Below, piece after piece: positions 7,039-14,260 of a stretch of DNA of 24,697 bases; position 1 is the stretch's first letter, and every line of letters begins with the position of its first letter. The stretch is from JAGVXD01 sp964554415 (lineage in GTDB: Archaea; Nanobdellota; Nanobdellia; Pacearchaeales; GW2011-AR1): NCBI GenBank assembly GCA_964554415.1, contig CAZKON010000012.1, forward strand, positions 1-24,697, written 5' to 3'. Position numbers and translations under genes: made by a program. The notes below the pieces were generated by a model. The model did no database searches, was not told where the DNA came from, and saw only the letters and a list, made by a program, of their open reading frames with translations.

Positions 7039-7890
7039 ATGACAGCGCAAAAGACCCGAGAGAAAGCAATACCTGCTTATAAAATTGAACGAGTTGCACA
7101 ACTAAAGGAATCAATTATTACACACAAAACTCTTCTTATCGCCTCGACTAACAAACTTCCCAGTTCTCAATTTCATGAGATTAAGAAAAAACTTCGAGGG
7201 AAAGCAGACATCTGTGTAGCAAAAAAATCACTAGTTGTGCGCGCAATTAACGCGACAAAAAATACTGCTCTTGAACCTCTGAAGACGTATGTTATAGCTG
7301 ATATTGCATTGTTCTTCTCTGAGCTTGACCCTTTTGCTCTTTCAGGATTGCTTGCAGACAATCAGAGCCCTGCGAAAGCAAAGGCAGGAGATATTGCACC
7401 TGAAGATATTCATGTTGAGCCAGGAGCAACTGATCTTGTGCCTGGACCTGCGATTTCCGAATTGTCTGGAGTTGGTCTGAAAGTAGCTGTTGAGGGCGGC
7501 AAGTTAGCAATCAAACAGCCTGCGACTATTGCAAAGCAAGGCGAACCAATAAAAGATAATGTTGCAAGCGTCATGGCCAAACTAGGAATATTTCCTATGA
7601 AAGTTGGCTTCGAGCCTTTGGCAGCTTATGACGCAAATGACAAGAAAGTTTATGCTGGAATAAGAATTGATAAAAAAGGTGCGCTTACTGAATTAAAAGA
7701 AGCAATTATTAAGAGCAAGATATTTGCGGTCAGCCTTAATTACATTGTTAGCGACACTCTAAAATATATTCTCGCAAAAGCTGCATTACATGAGAAGGTA
7801 ATTCAGATAGTTTTTGATAAGGTAAACGCTACTGAGAATATGGCAACTATGCCTGTTTCAGATTCAACAATGACAAAGGAGGATAGCTAA
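7039..7890 (+). CDS. rpl10: Large subunit ribosomal protein L10 (uL10/P0)
   Basis: 283 residues. P0 anchors L12 dimers to 23S rRNA at the GTPase centre. The N-terminal RNA-binding domain (about 1-110) is followed by the archaeal/eukaryotic inserted domain (VEPGATDLVPGPAISELSGVGLKVAVEGGKLAI) and a C-terminal helical region that should bind L12. The protein ends in a short polar tail (STMTKEDS) without the acidic GLGALFG-like end common in archaeal P0 and P1, so the C-terminus seems trimmed. It begins one base after rpl1 and overlaps rpl12 in TAATG. The AAGGAGG inside its last codons serves as the rpl12 ribosome-binding site. Confidence 0.95.
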   Translation: MTAQKTREKAIPAYKIERVAQLKESIITHKTLLIASTNKLPSSQFHEIKKKLRGKADICVAKKSLVVRAINATKNTALEPLKTYVIADIALFFSELDPFALSGLLADNQSPAKAKAGDIAPEDIHVEPGATDLVPGPAISELSGVGLKVAVEGGKLAIKQPATIAKQGEPIKDNVASVMAKLGIFPMKVGFEPLAAYDANDKKVYAGIRIDKKGALTELKEAIIKSKIFAVSLNYIVSDTLKYILAKAALHEKVIQIVFDKVNATENMATMPVSDSTMTKEDS

Positions 7891-8174
7891 TGGAATATAT
7901 ATATGGCGCTTTGCTCTTGCATAAGCTCGCTCAGCCTGTTAATGTTGAAAACCTGACAAAGGTTGTTGCAGCTACGGGCGTAAAAGTTGATGAAGCAAAG
8001 GTCAAAACCCTTATTGCATGCCTTGAAGGAGTGGACATCGCTTCTGAACTTGCTAATGCAAGCACCCTTGCTTCTGCACCTGCTCCAATCCAAGCTGCAG
8101 AAAAGAAAGAAGAGAAGAAGAAAGAAGAAGCACCTTCTGAGTCTGCTGCGGGACTTGCTTCGTTGTTTGGATAA
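7890..8174 (+). CDS. rpl12: Large subunit ribosomal protein L12 (P1 type)
   Basis: 94 residues. Archaeal stalk protein that recruits translational GTPases. It has the N-terminal dimerisation helices (MEYIYGALLLHKLAQPVNVENLTKVV), an Ala/Pro hinge (about 59-70), a charged KKEEKKKEE stretch and the conserved C-terminal GLASLFG that contacts elongation factors. It is the last gene of the rpl1 unit, overlapping rpl10 by one base. A weak inverted repeat (AATCTC 8174-8179 with GAGATT 8194-8199) follows the stop and could aid termination. Confidence 0.96.
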   Translation: MEYIYGALLLHKLAQPVNVENLTKVVAATGVKVDEAKVKTLIACLEGVDIASELANASTLASAPAPIQAAEKKEEKKKEEAPSESAAGLASLFG

Positions 8175-8250
8175 ATCTCAATGGATTTCCTAAGAGATTG
8201 AAGCAAGAGCAGTGGTAACTCGCTGATGAGCGCGAGCTGTAGAGAATAGT

Positions 8251-8258
8251 TTTATAAG
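8251..8258 (+). promoter_or_regulatory. TATA box for tRNA-Ser
   Basis: TTTATAAG, about 28 bp upstream of the tRNA 5' end. A second A/T-rich match (TTTTTATA) lies at 8263-8270. Confidence 0.55.
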
Positions 8259-8281
8259 GCTCTTTTTATATGGAAAGCTAA

Positions 8282-8425
8282 GCCCACGTGGGACAATGGT
8301 ACTCCGGCGGTCTTGAGACGTAAGGAACCTACGGTTCCTTGACGGTCAACCTCCCTTTTGAGAAGAAAGAAGGCAAGCAAACCGCTTTCCTCCGGGATTT
8401 CCCCGTTCGATTCGGGGCGTGGGCG
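8282..8425 (+). tRNA. tRNA-Ser (anticodon TGA), with intron
   Basis: Acceptor GCCCACG (8282-8288) pairs with CGTGGGC (8418-8424), followed by discriminator G, as expected for serine. The D arm has a 3-bp stem. The anticodon stem GCGGT (8307-8311) pairs with ACCGC (8381-8385). Anticodon TGA is at 8314-8316. The variable region of 15 nt (8386-8400) can form a short stem, making this a class II tRNA. T arm is CCCCG-TTCGATT-CGGGG (8401-8417). Removing the 62-nt intron after position 37 gives an 82-nt tRNA. CCA is not encoded. The tRNA 3' end is duplicated downstream. Confidence 0.92.
8318..8379 (+). other. tRNA-Ser intron (62 nt) containing an array-type hairpin
   Basis: A bulge-helix-bulge splice motif is visible: CTTG (8312-8315) pairs with CAAG (8374-8377), with 3-nt bulges AGA (8316-8318) and CAA (8378-8380). 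Cutting each after its second base places the intron at the canonical 37/38 site. Inside is a hairpin, AAGGAACC (8322-8329), loop tac, GGTTCCTT (8333-8340), followed by GACGGTCAA. Stem, loop and linker match the hairpin arrays elsewhere in the window. Confidence 0.8.
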
Positions 8426-8527
8426 TTCTCTCCCGAATCGAAGCGCTCGCAGACAGGAAGTCCGCGGCGACCATCGCGAATCATTCGCTCAGGTATTCGG
8501 GGCGTGGGCGTTCTCTCCCGAATCGAA
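8410..8527 (+). repeat. 33-bp direct duplication of the tRNA-Ser 3' end
   Basis: Bases 8410-8442 (last 16 nt of the tRNA plus 17 nt downstream) recur exactly at 8495-8527, separated by 52 bp of GC-rich sequence. Each copy can form a hairpin (ATTCGGG with CCCGAAT). A second, intact tRNA is not present. The pattern resembles attachment-site scars left by integration at a tRNA 3' end, but the spacing is too short to hold an element now. Confidence 0.85.
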
Positions 8528-8550
8528 TAATTTAATTTTCTTCCTATACA

Positions 8551-9033
8551 CTATGGTCTTGCCATAGGGTGAAAACTTTCAGTAAATATTAAACCTCTAG
8601 TTTGTTGGCTCATGGATGAATTAGAAAAATCAGCGCATAAAGTTTTCAAACTTAAGTACCACTTTGTTTTTTGTGTCAAATATAGAAAAGATATGTTCTT
8701 GAATCAAGATTATTGTGAGACTTTCAAATATACTTGTAAACAAATGGAAGCAAGGTATTCTATTATGCTAAAATCTCTTGCAAAGTATTCTCCTTCACAG
8801 TTGTTTAGGATAGTAAAGAGTGTTACTGCGATAAGGATGTTCAAGACTTATCCAGAAATTAAGGAAGAACTTTGGGGTGGAGAGTTTTGGAGCGATGGTG
8901 GATACGTTGGAACTGTTGGAGAAGGCGTGAATGCAGATATTATTCGAGAATATATTAAAAGGCAGGGAAGAAAGGGAGAACAGCTTAAGCTGTTCGATTT
9001 TGTCTAAAGATGCCACGAGGTCTTGCCTCGTGG
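8551..9033 (+). mobile_element. IS200/IS605-family element remnant
   Basis: A transposase-derived ORF is bracketed by subterminal hairpins as in IS200/IS605 elements. Left: CTATGG (8551-8556) with CCATAG (8562-8567). Right: CCACGAGG (9013-9020) with CCTCGTGG (9026-9033). The stems differ, yet both have the same 5-nt loop TCTTG. True ends, cleavage sites and any target tetranucleotide cannot be fixed from one copy. No tnpB is present. Confidence 0.7.
8612..9007 (+). pseudogene. Y1 transposase TnpA of IS200 type, HUH motif deleted
   Basis: 131 residues. The flanks match TnpA closely: N-terminal HKVFKLKYHFVFCVKYRKDMF, then KYSPSQLFRIVKSVTAIRMF, LWGGEFWSDGGYVGTVGEG and the helix ADIIREYIKRQG that carries the probable catalytic tyrosine, ending QLKLFDF. 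In normal TnpA a segment of about 15-20 residues containing the metal-binding His-hydrophobic-His motif separates EARY from KYSPSQ. Here EARYSIMLKSLAKYSPSQ joins them directly and no HUH motif exists. The reading frame is otherwise intact, so the loss is an in-frame deletion that should abolish DNA cleavage. It may be a dead copy, or retained for DNA binding. Confidence 0.8.
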
Positions 9034-9078
9034 AGCTTCACTAGAAAGTAAATTTACACATAGTTAAAAAACAGAAGT

Positions 9079-9088
9079 ATTTTTAAAG
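9079..9088 (+). promoter_or_regulatory. TATA box for the cysteine-rich protein operon
   Basis: ATTTTTAAAG, centred about 25 bp before ATG 9109. Confidence 0.65.
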
Positions 9089-9108
9089 AGAATCCACTAC
9101 AATAATAT

Positions 9109-10779
9109 ATGAAGATGTGTGTTCTCACTATTTTTACACTTGCACTCATTCTCATGGCAATTCCCTTAGTCTCAGCATCTTTTTTCTCAGATTTTTGGAA
9201 CAAGATAACGGGAAATGTCGCCAATACGGAAGAAGATATTATATCAGCAGACAAAGAAACTGTATCAATAGGAGTGAGTGGCTCTGCTCCTCAACCAGCT
9301 TTGAGCTGTTGTTTCTGCGCATATGATGATCAAACTGACACTAATGCTTTTTTGAGAGAATGCAAAGGTTTTTTTGAAGGAAAAGAAAATCCTAGTGACA
9401 AAAACTTTAAATGTGATGTTAAAGAGAAAGTAGCTATTTCAGAATGGGAGGAGCGTTTTCCTGAACTTATGAATCAATACCAATGTGCCGAGCCACTGCA
9501 AATCCATTACGCAACTCATGGTCCTGCTTGCGACGAGCTTATTAAATTCATTCAAGTATGCGTAAGCAACTCTCCTACCTGCGACTTAAATGTTGGAAGC
9601 GGGTCGTGTCAAACCTTTCGCCATCTTCCTGAAGTTGAAGCTCACTTTACTGAACTCAAAAATAAACTTGGCCCAGATATTACGATTACTTCATGTGGCA
9701 ACAGGCTCAATGGACATTTTGACAGCCCTGCCTGTACTCTTACAAGTATTGTTAAAGTCTCACAAAAAGAACTTTCCATAACCCCAGGATTATGCAAACC
9801 AGTCGGAGCATCTTGTTCTCCAGCTGATGAAGTTCCGTATGATTGTATTAACGCCCAAAGTCAAAAAACGACGCAACGCTGTTGTAGAAATGCAGAAAGT
9901 CTCTCTAAATATACACTCTATGAAGAAAATAGTGGTTCCACCCTAATTGGATCAACTGGATTCAGCGTAGAAGGTGGCTCCTGTCAAATCCCTCCTTGCG
10001 CACAACAGGGAGAGAAATGTGCCAATTCAGGAATTTATAGCTGTCGATCCTCTAATGGATTAATTACCACACAGTCATGCTGTAGAAGTGGAGTCAAGAA
10101 TACTGATACAAAAGTTTTCTCCACTGTCGGAGAATCTTGCCAACTTCCTTCGTGTGTCGATATTCAAAAAGATTTTGTTTCTTGTGATTCTTCTGGAAGG
10201 AGAATAGATTGTAAAGATGCACAGGGAGAAGATAGTTTTCAAGTGTGCTGCGGCATGCTTAATGAAAAGAACCAATATCTTTATTCATATGATCGAACCA
10301 AGGGATTTCTCAGTAGTGCAGGAACATCTTGTAATTGTACATTAGGTTTTAATTCTAATAACTTAAAAAATGCTTGTCTTTTAGATGGAAAAAAGTATAC
10401 GCGCTCAGACACTTATTGTGTATATACGAAAGCTCCATCGGGAACTTTTTGTGGGAGCTTTAAGGACAATACTTGCAATGAGCAAGGAGAATGCAGTTCT
10501 CTCACGCGAAAGGAATGCGTGACTCCAAGTGACTGTTACAATGGAGGAAAAGAATACTGTTGGAATAATCCTGAGAGTAGGGAGGCGGCACTTTTACAAA
10601 AATGCATGAAAGGATTTTGTATAGTAGATTTTAAAAAATTCTGCAAACAAAATCAACAGTGTATTGAAACAGACAAGGGTGCCTCCTGCATTCGCCAGAA
10701 AACTTCAAAAACAAAAAGGAGTCGTTCATTATTCGATGATTTGTTCAGCACAGAAGATACTGAAGTAGAGACCGCATGA
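9109..10779 (+). CDS. Secreted cysteine-rich repeat protein
   Basis: 556 residues with a clear Sec signal peptide (MKMCVLTIFTLALILMAIPL, probable cleavage after VSA at 22-24). The mature protein has 44 cysteines and no later transmembrane helix, so it is likely exported and heavily disulfide-bonded. Three consecutive units of about 60 residues occupy roughly 225-405. Each runs C-x5-8-C-x7-8-C-x11-CC, a variable stretch, G-x-S-C and usually PxC: for instance TTQRCCRN and TTQSCCRS at the centre, GGSCQIPPC and GESCQLPSC at the end. A different Cys-rich region follows (ECVTPSDCYNGGKEYCW). The tail is basic then acidic. The mature N-terminus FFSDFWNKITGNV resembles that of other exported DPANN proteins, from memory. 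The function is unknown; surface adhesion or binding is a guess. It overlaps the next gene by 4 bp. Confidence 0.85.
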   Translation: MKMCVLTIFTLALILMAIPLVSASFFSDFWNKITGNVANTEEDIISADKETVSIGVSGSAPQPALSCCFCAYDDQTDTNAFLRECKGFFEGKENPSDKNFKCDVKEKVAISEWEERFPELMNQYQCAEPLQIHYATHGPACDELIKFIQVCVSNSPTCDLNVGSGSCQTFRHLPEVEAHFTELKNKLGPDITITSCGNRLNGHFDSPACTLTSIVKVSQKELSITPGLCKPVGASCSPADEVPYDCINAQSQKTTQRCCRNAESLSKYTLYEENSGSTLIGSTGFSVEGGSCQIPPCAQQGEKCANSGIYSCRSSNGLITTQSCCRSGVKNTDTKVFSTVGESCQLPSCVDIQKDFVSCDSSGRRIDCKDAQGEDSFQVCCGMLNEKNQYLYSYDRTKGFLSSAGTSCNCTLGFNSNNLKNACLLDGKKYTRSDTYCVYTKAPSGTFCGSFKDNTCNEQGECSSLTRKECVTPSDCYNGGKEYCWNNPESREAALLQKCMKGFCIVDFKKFCKQNQQCIETDKGASCIRQKTSKTKRSRSLFDDLFSTEDTEVETA

Positions 10780-11273
10780 AACACGTACTTCCTTTCACAA
10801 TAGTCGCGCTTTTAAGTGCATGCACAACGTCGCACCAAGAACTCATTCCAAGAGTTCAACAGCCAAGAATGCAAGAAGATTCCTCACAACCACCTCGCTT
10901 GTCTTTATCTCCCTACGAACAAGGTATCAATCTCATCTCCACAGACAAATCCTGGTGCGATTTGTATCAGTTTCTTCATCGTATCACATCTCCAACAAAT
11001 GATCTTCCAGCAAAACTAGAGTTGACAGAGTTCCAGCAACGGTTTATTGATGAATATTCGAAACGTGGCAACATACACAGCTCAAATGACTTAAATTTGT
11101 TGCATCAGATTGTTTCAGAAGCACGTCTTAAAACTCCTCCTCTTTCTAGAGCAGACATAATCTTCTTGGGTGAAGTGCACAGCGCTCTTCGCACATATGT
11201 AAATGAAGGAATTCTGCCGAAGCCAATATATACTATTGAAGAGCAAGGGAGTATTCACTACCGCATTCCTTAA
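10776..11273 (+). CDS. Putative lipoprotein of unknown function
   Basis: 165 residues. The first 16 form a short hydrophobic signal ending in a lipobox-like LLSAC with Cys16, suggesting lipid anchoring on the outside of the cell. The rest is soluble, mixed alpha/beta, with a Pro/Gln-rich segment after the lipobox (typical of a tether) and no family I recognise. The ATG overlaps the stop of the Cys-rich gene (ATGA), implying cotranscription and coupled translation, so the two products probably work together at the cell surface. It ends 22 bp from the convergent permease gene, with a T-rich tract between that could stop transcription. Confidence 0.75.
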   Translation: MKHVLPFTIVALLSACTTSHQELIPRVQQPRMQEDSSQPPRLSLSPYEQGINLISTDKSWCDLYQFLHRITSPTNDLPAKLELTEFQQRFIDEYSKRGNIHSSNDLNLLHQIVSEARLKTPPLSRADIIFLGEVHSALRTYVNEGILPKPIYTIEEQGSIHYRIP

Positions 11274-11295
11274 ATTAAATAAATGCAAGGAAGTG

Positions 11296-12363
11296 TTAAA
11301 TTTTTTTTTGTGCGGATGCCTGTTCCACGACTGTTTTATCAGAAAAAAGAGTGTAGAGACTCTTTTCTCTGTATGACTGGAGAAAGACTAAGAAATACGC
11401 AAGGATAAGAGGACCAAGAATCAGCCCCATGATTCCAAAGATAAAGATTCCTCCCATCATACCAACTAAGATTACTGCAGGAGAGATGTTCGTCTTTCTT
11501 GATACAAGATATGAACGCAAGATATTATCTACAGTTGATACAACAAGCAGATTGTAAATAAGATAACCTAGTGCCACATTTGGCTCGCCTGTTGTAAAAA
11601 GATAAATAGAAACTGGAATCCAGATAATAAAAGGTCCGACAATTGGAGTGATTGAGAGGATGGTCGCAAGAACAGTTAAGACGAGAGCGTTATGAATTCC
11701 GAATATCAGGAAACCTATGCCTGCTAGCGCACCTTGCACTAAACCAATAATTATCTGTCCGTAAATAACTGAATCAGTGATGTCTTTAAATGGTTTTACC
11801 AGCATCTTTTCTTTTGAAGGGCTAAACGGAGAGAGTCCCCTCATAAAATCTTTAAGTTCATCATGATCGCGTAACACGAAGAAAAATACGAAACAGATTA
11901 TGAAGAGATGAAGTGTGATGGTTGGTACGTCCAGAAAAACACTTACCAGAGAATTAAGAACAGATGCGCTTATTTTCGAGATAAAACTACTAATCGCTAC
12001 ACTTGCCTGCGATGAGAACTGCTCAGATGCAGTTGGGAAAAGGTTCATTAATATTGTATTAATATCAAGCGTCTGCGTATATTTGAACATCTGGAAGATT
12101 TGATCTACAACAACTGGAATCAAAAACCAGATTGGAATGAGAACAATAATCAGAAACAATGTGAGAACAATAGAAGCAGATAATGTCTTATTTCTTAAAA
12201 TTTTGACAACTCTCTTGTGTAGTGGTATGAATAGATATGCCAGAATCAGAGCAGCCAAGACCGAGGTTATCACTGGACGGACTACCAGAAAGGCTAAGAC
12301 TCCGAGACCTGCGATAACTGCCATCATTGAGAACTTCTTTGCGTCGCGTTCATTGAATTCCAT
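11296..12363 (-). CDS. AI-2E family (PerM/YdiK-type) membrane permease
   Basis: 355 residues with about eight hydrophobic segments. There is a pair near the N-terminus (17-60), one at about 62-85, a long soluble or amphipathic region, one at about 150-165, and a C-terminal cluster with the family signatures IYGQIIIGLVQGALAG, TPIVGPFIIWIP and GIMGLILGPLILAYF. The family exports or transports small solutes. Its name comes from TqsA of E. coli, but most members, including archaeal ones, have unknown substrates, so an autoinducer role should not be assumed. Length is typical. It has its own TATA box and no partner gene on this strand. Confidence 0.9.
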   Translation of the reverse strand: MEFNERDAKKFSMMAVIAGLGVLAFLVVRPVITSVLAALILAYLFIPLHKRVVKILRNKTLSASIVLTLFLIIVLIPIWFLIPVVVDQIFQMFKYTQTLDINTILMNLFPTASEQFSSQASVAISSFISKISASVLNSLVSVFLDVPTITLHLFIICFVFFFVLRDHDELKDFMRGLSPFSPSKEKMLVKPFKDITDSVIYGQIIIGLVQGALAGIGFLIFGIHNALVLTVLATILSITPIVGPFIIWIPVSIYLFTTGEPNVALGYLIYNLLVVSTVDNILRSYLVSRKTNISPAVILVGMMGGIFIFGIMGLILGPLILAYFLVFLQSYREKSLYTLFSDKTVVEQASAQKKI

Positions 12364-12384
12364 ATTAAAAGAAAAGCTAACGCA

Positions 12385-12393
12385 TATATAAAC
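12385..12393 (-). promoter_or_regulatory. TATA box for the AI-2E-family gene
   Basis: GTTTATATA on the minus strand, about 26 bp before the start codon at 12363. Confidence 0.7.
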
Positions 12394-12420
12394 TTCTCTA
12401 CTTGTGATTACTCAAAAAGG

Positions 12421-12429
12421 TTTAAATAG
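12421..12429 (+). promoter_or_regulatory. TATA box for the gene at 12459
   Basis: TTTAAATAG. The start codon is about 34 bp away, and AAAGGAG lies just before it, so this gene probably has a short leader with a ribosome-binding site. The TATA boxes of this gene and the divergent permease are only about 30 bp apart. Confidence 0.6.
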
Positions 12430-12458
12430 CGTGCTAAACTTTTTGACAAAGGAGATGT

Positions 12459-13169
12459 ATGAGTCAAGTAATTTATGATATTTTTGCAGGCGTTGAAAAT
12501 AATTCTGCGCACGATGACTTTATCAAGTATAGTAAGGGGGTGTTTACACATAAGTATTTGATTGAGGCAAGAAAACAGAAAGAAGCATGGTCTATCAAGA
12601 CCGGCCCTGAATTTGTCAATTATCTTGTTCGTACCTGCCTTGCCCGAGTTTCTGAGCCTATCATGGTGACAGGGGTTATTGTCTCTACATTTGATGTAAA
12701 TACTGAAGCGCAGAAGCTTTTCTCTGTTGAAAGCGAGAAGAGGTTTATGGGTGTCAAACAACTCATGATTAACACGGAATTGAAACCTGCAGACCTGCTC
12801 GCATTGATGGATAAATATCCTCGCGCATTCTTTGCACTTTCATTTACAACCCCTGAAACAATTATCAAGACCAAGGCGAAAGCACCAAAAAGCACTAAAC
12901 CTGCTGCAAACGGGGAAAAAGAACCTGCTCCGACTTTTTGTTCTGTCAAAACTTCAGATAAAGTATTAATCAAGACATTATTCTTTGATTTTCCTGATTT
13001 TAAGGAGATAAAAATCAACCATACACTTACTATTACTGAGATTGTCTTACCAAAAGGAGTTTCTGATCCTGTTCATTTGCGAGAGCAGAGCAAGCGTAAA
13101 GGCACAATAACCCGCATCGCAATGGTAAATGGCATAGAAAAAAGAAGTGAAGCTGAGTTTTTTGCCTGA
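12459..13169 (+). CDS. Conserved-looking unknown cytoplasmic protein
   Basis: 236 residues, no signal peptide and no membrane segment. I do not recognise the family. The first part (1-130) looks like a compact alpha/beta domain: MSQVIYDIFAGVE, then EARKQKEAWSIKTGPEFVNYLV and EPIMVTGVIVSTFDVN. A low-complexity Lys/Ala/Pro linker follows (KTKAKAPKSTKPAANGEKEPAP, about 130-151). A second domain runs to the end with KVLIKTLFFDFPDFKEI and HTLTITEIVLPKG. Two globular domains joined by a flexible linker is the best description. ATG 12459 was chosen because AAAGGAG is correctly spaced. The earlier out-of-frame ATG at 12455 gives only a few codons. Gene neighbours give no functional hint. Confidence 0.75.
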   Translation: MSQVIYDIFAGVENNSAHDDFIKYSKGVFTHKYLIEARKQKEAWSIKTGPEFVNYLVRTCLARVSEPIMVTGVIVSTFDVNTEAQKLFSVESEKRFMGVKQLMINTELKPADLLALMDKYPRAFFALSFTTPETIIKTKAKAPKSTKPAANGEKEPAPTFCSVKTSDKVLIKTLFFDFPDFKEIKINHTLTITEIVLPKGVSDPVHLREQSKRKGTITRIAMVNGIEKRSEAEFFA

Positions 13170-13178
13170 GCAATAGAA

Positions 13179-13186
13179 TTATAAAC
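13179..13186 (+). promoter_or_regulatory. TATA box for the MBL-fold gene
   Basis: TTATAAAC, centred about 25 bp before ATG 13207. Confidence 0.7.
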
Positions 13187-13206
13187 TTCTCCTTCTCATC
13201 TGGAAC

Positions 13207-13989
13207 ATGAGAGGTGAATTGCAGGCATGCGCCCTTGCGTCCGGCTCTTCTGGAAACTGCTTTTACGTCGGCAATGGCAAAGGAAGTGTTTTGATTGACG
13301 CAGGTATCAGTGCAAAGCAGATTTGCATGCGCATGGAAGAAAGAGGTCTGCAGCCCGAAAAAGTGAAAGGTATCTTTGTCACGCATGAACATGGTGATCA
13401 TGTGCGCGGTATTGATGTATTTGCGCGGCGCTTTCGCGTTCCTGTCTTTGCGACGCGGAAGACTGCACAATCATGTTTTCTGTGCGAAAATGAAGAGTTA
13501 ATACGCATTATTCGGAATACCGAAGAAATTGAGCTTGCAGGCATGTGCATTGAAGTATTCAGGAAATTCCATGATGCTGTGGAGCCTGTGTCGTACACAG
13601 TTGCGTGCGGGAAGAAACGTGTTTCAGTTATTACTGACCTTGGCCACGCGTGCAAACGCGTGCAGGAGCAAGTCAACGATGCAGACTTTCTATTTTTGGA
13701 GTCAAATCACGACGAACGCATGCTGAAACAGGGAGATTACCCTGAAGAGTTGAAAGCGCTGATTTTGAGCGATATCGGACATTTGTCAAACAGACAGGCA
13801 GGGCTTTGCGTTTTGGAGCATGCGTCATCGCGTTTGAAACAAGTTGTCTTGTCTCATTTAAGCGAAAATAATAATACGCCGCAGCTTGCGCTACGAACAT
13901 TTTTGAAATTGGTCAAAGAGAGAAATGATTTGTCTTTTGATACTTCGCTATCTGGAAGAGAAGAGCCGACTGAATTGTTTCGAATATGA
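13207..13989 (+). CDS. Metallo-beta-lactamase-fold hydrolase, YycJ/WalJ-like
   Basis: 260 residues, cytoplasmic. The di-metal site motif is THEHGDHVRG (H60, H62, D64, H65), preceded by the family start LASGSSGNCFYV and VLIDAG. Further ligand motifs follow in order: FHDAVEPVSY, VITDLGH, LESNHDERML, SDIGHLSNRQA and VVLSHLSENNNTP. These match the YycJ-type branch of the superfamily, whose bacterial members are 5'-3' double-stranded DNA exonucleases linked to mismatch repair, while others act on phosphodiesters. The exact substrate here is not known. All metal ligands seem intact. It is monocistronic with a good TATA box. Its 3' end lies 83 bp before the first base of repeat copy A. Confidence 0.9.
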   Translation: MRGELQACALASGSSGNCFYVGNGKGSVLIDAGISAKQICMRMEERGLQPEKVKGIFVTHEHGDHVRGIDVFARRFRVPVFATRKTAQSCFLCENEELIRIIRNTEEIELAGMCIEVFRKFHDAVEPVSYTVACGKKRVSVITDLGHACKRVQEQVNDADFLFLESNHDERMLKQGDYPEELKALILSDIGHLSNRQAGLCVLEHASSRLKQVVLSHLSENNNTPQLALRTFLKLVKERNDLSFDTSLSGREEPTELFRI

Positions 13990-14072
13990 TTTCTCTTAGA
14001 AAGGAAATGAAGGCATAGAACTATCGCTATTCAGAACGTAATAGATTTTGGCAGAAAAGAACACTTATGTTT

Positions 14073-14260
14073 ATTTCAAACTGGGTGTAATACCCCACAG
14101 CTTGCTGCGCCAGTTTGAAATTAGAGATTTCCGTCTAGAAGCCGAGCGTAATACCCCATCAGCTTGCTGTGGGGACCTCAAGGTTTTCCAAACCTTGACG
14201 GCACTCAAGATTCAATTGCCAGAATCTTGATGTAGCGAAGGCTTAGGAAATCTCTTTATT
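14073..14260 (+). repeat. 188-bp hairpin repeat, copy A
   Basis: Differs from copy B (16075-16262) at about two positions. In order: a 12-bp hairpin stem (14073-14084 with 14110-14121), then an outer stem (AGAGATTTCC 14123-14132 with GGAAATCTCT 14246-14255, and AAGCC 14140-14144 with GGCTT 14240-14244) enclosing three hairpins: CCCC/GGGG (14154-14174), CAAGGTTT loop tcc (14179-14197) and CAAGATTC loop of 8 (14206-14229). A motif close to GTAATACCCC...CAGCTTGCTG occurs twice inside. No convincing target duplication flanks it. Confidence 0.92.

Noticed and set aside
8222..8242. C/D box guide RNA, because of a TGATGA sequence
   Set aside because: No paired D box, D' or C' box at suitable spacing; the bases form a small palindrome in the tRNA promoter region instead.
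8495..8527. Second tRNA gene downstream of tRNA-Ser
   Set aside because: Only the T-arm 3' side and acceptor 3' strand are duplicated; there is no anticodon arm or matching 5' acceptor strand.
8339..8567. Overlapping short open frames rich in Arg, Ser and Pro downstream of tRNA-Ser
   Set aside because: They read through the tRNA intron, the tRNA 3' half and its duplication; the repeated peptide GAWAFSPES is just the translated 33-bp repeat.
14048..14230. 60-codon frame inside repeat copy A
   Set aside because: It consists of palindromic repeat sequence and has no counterpart start or promoter.
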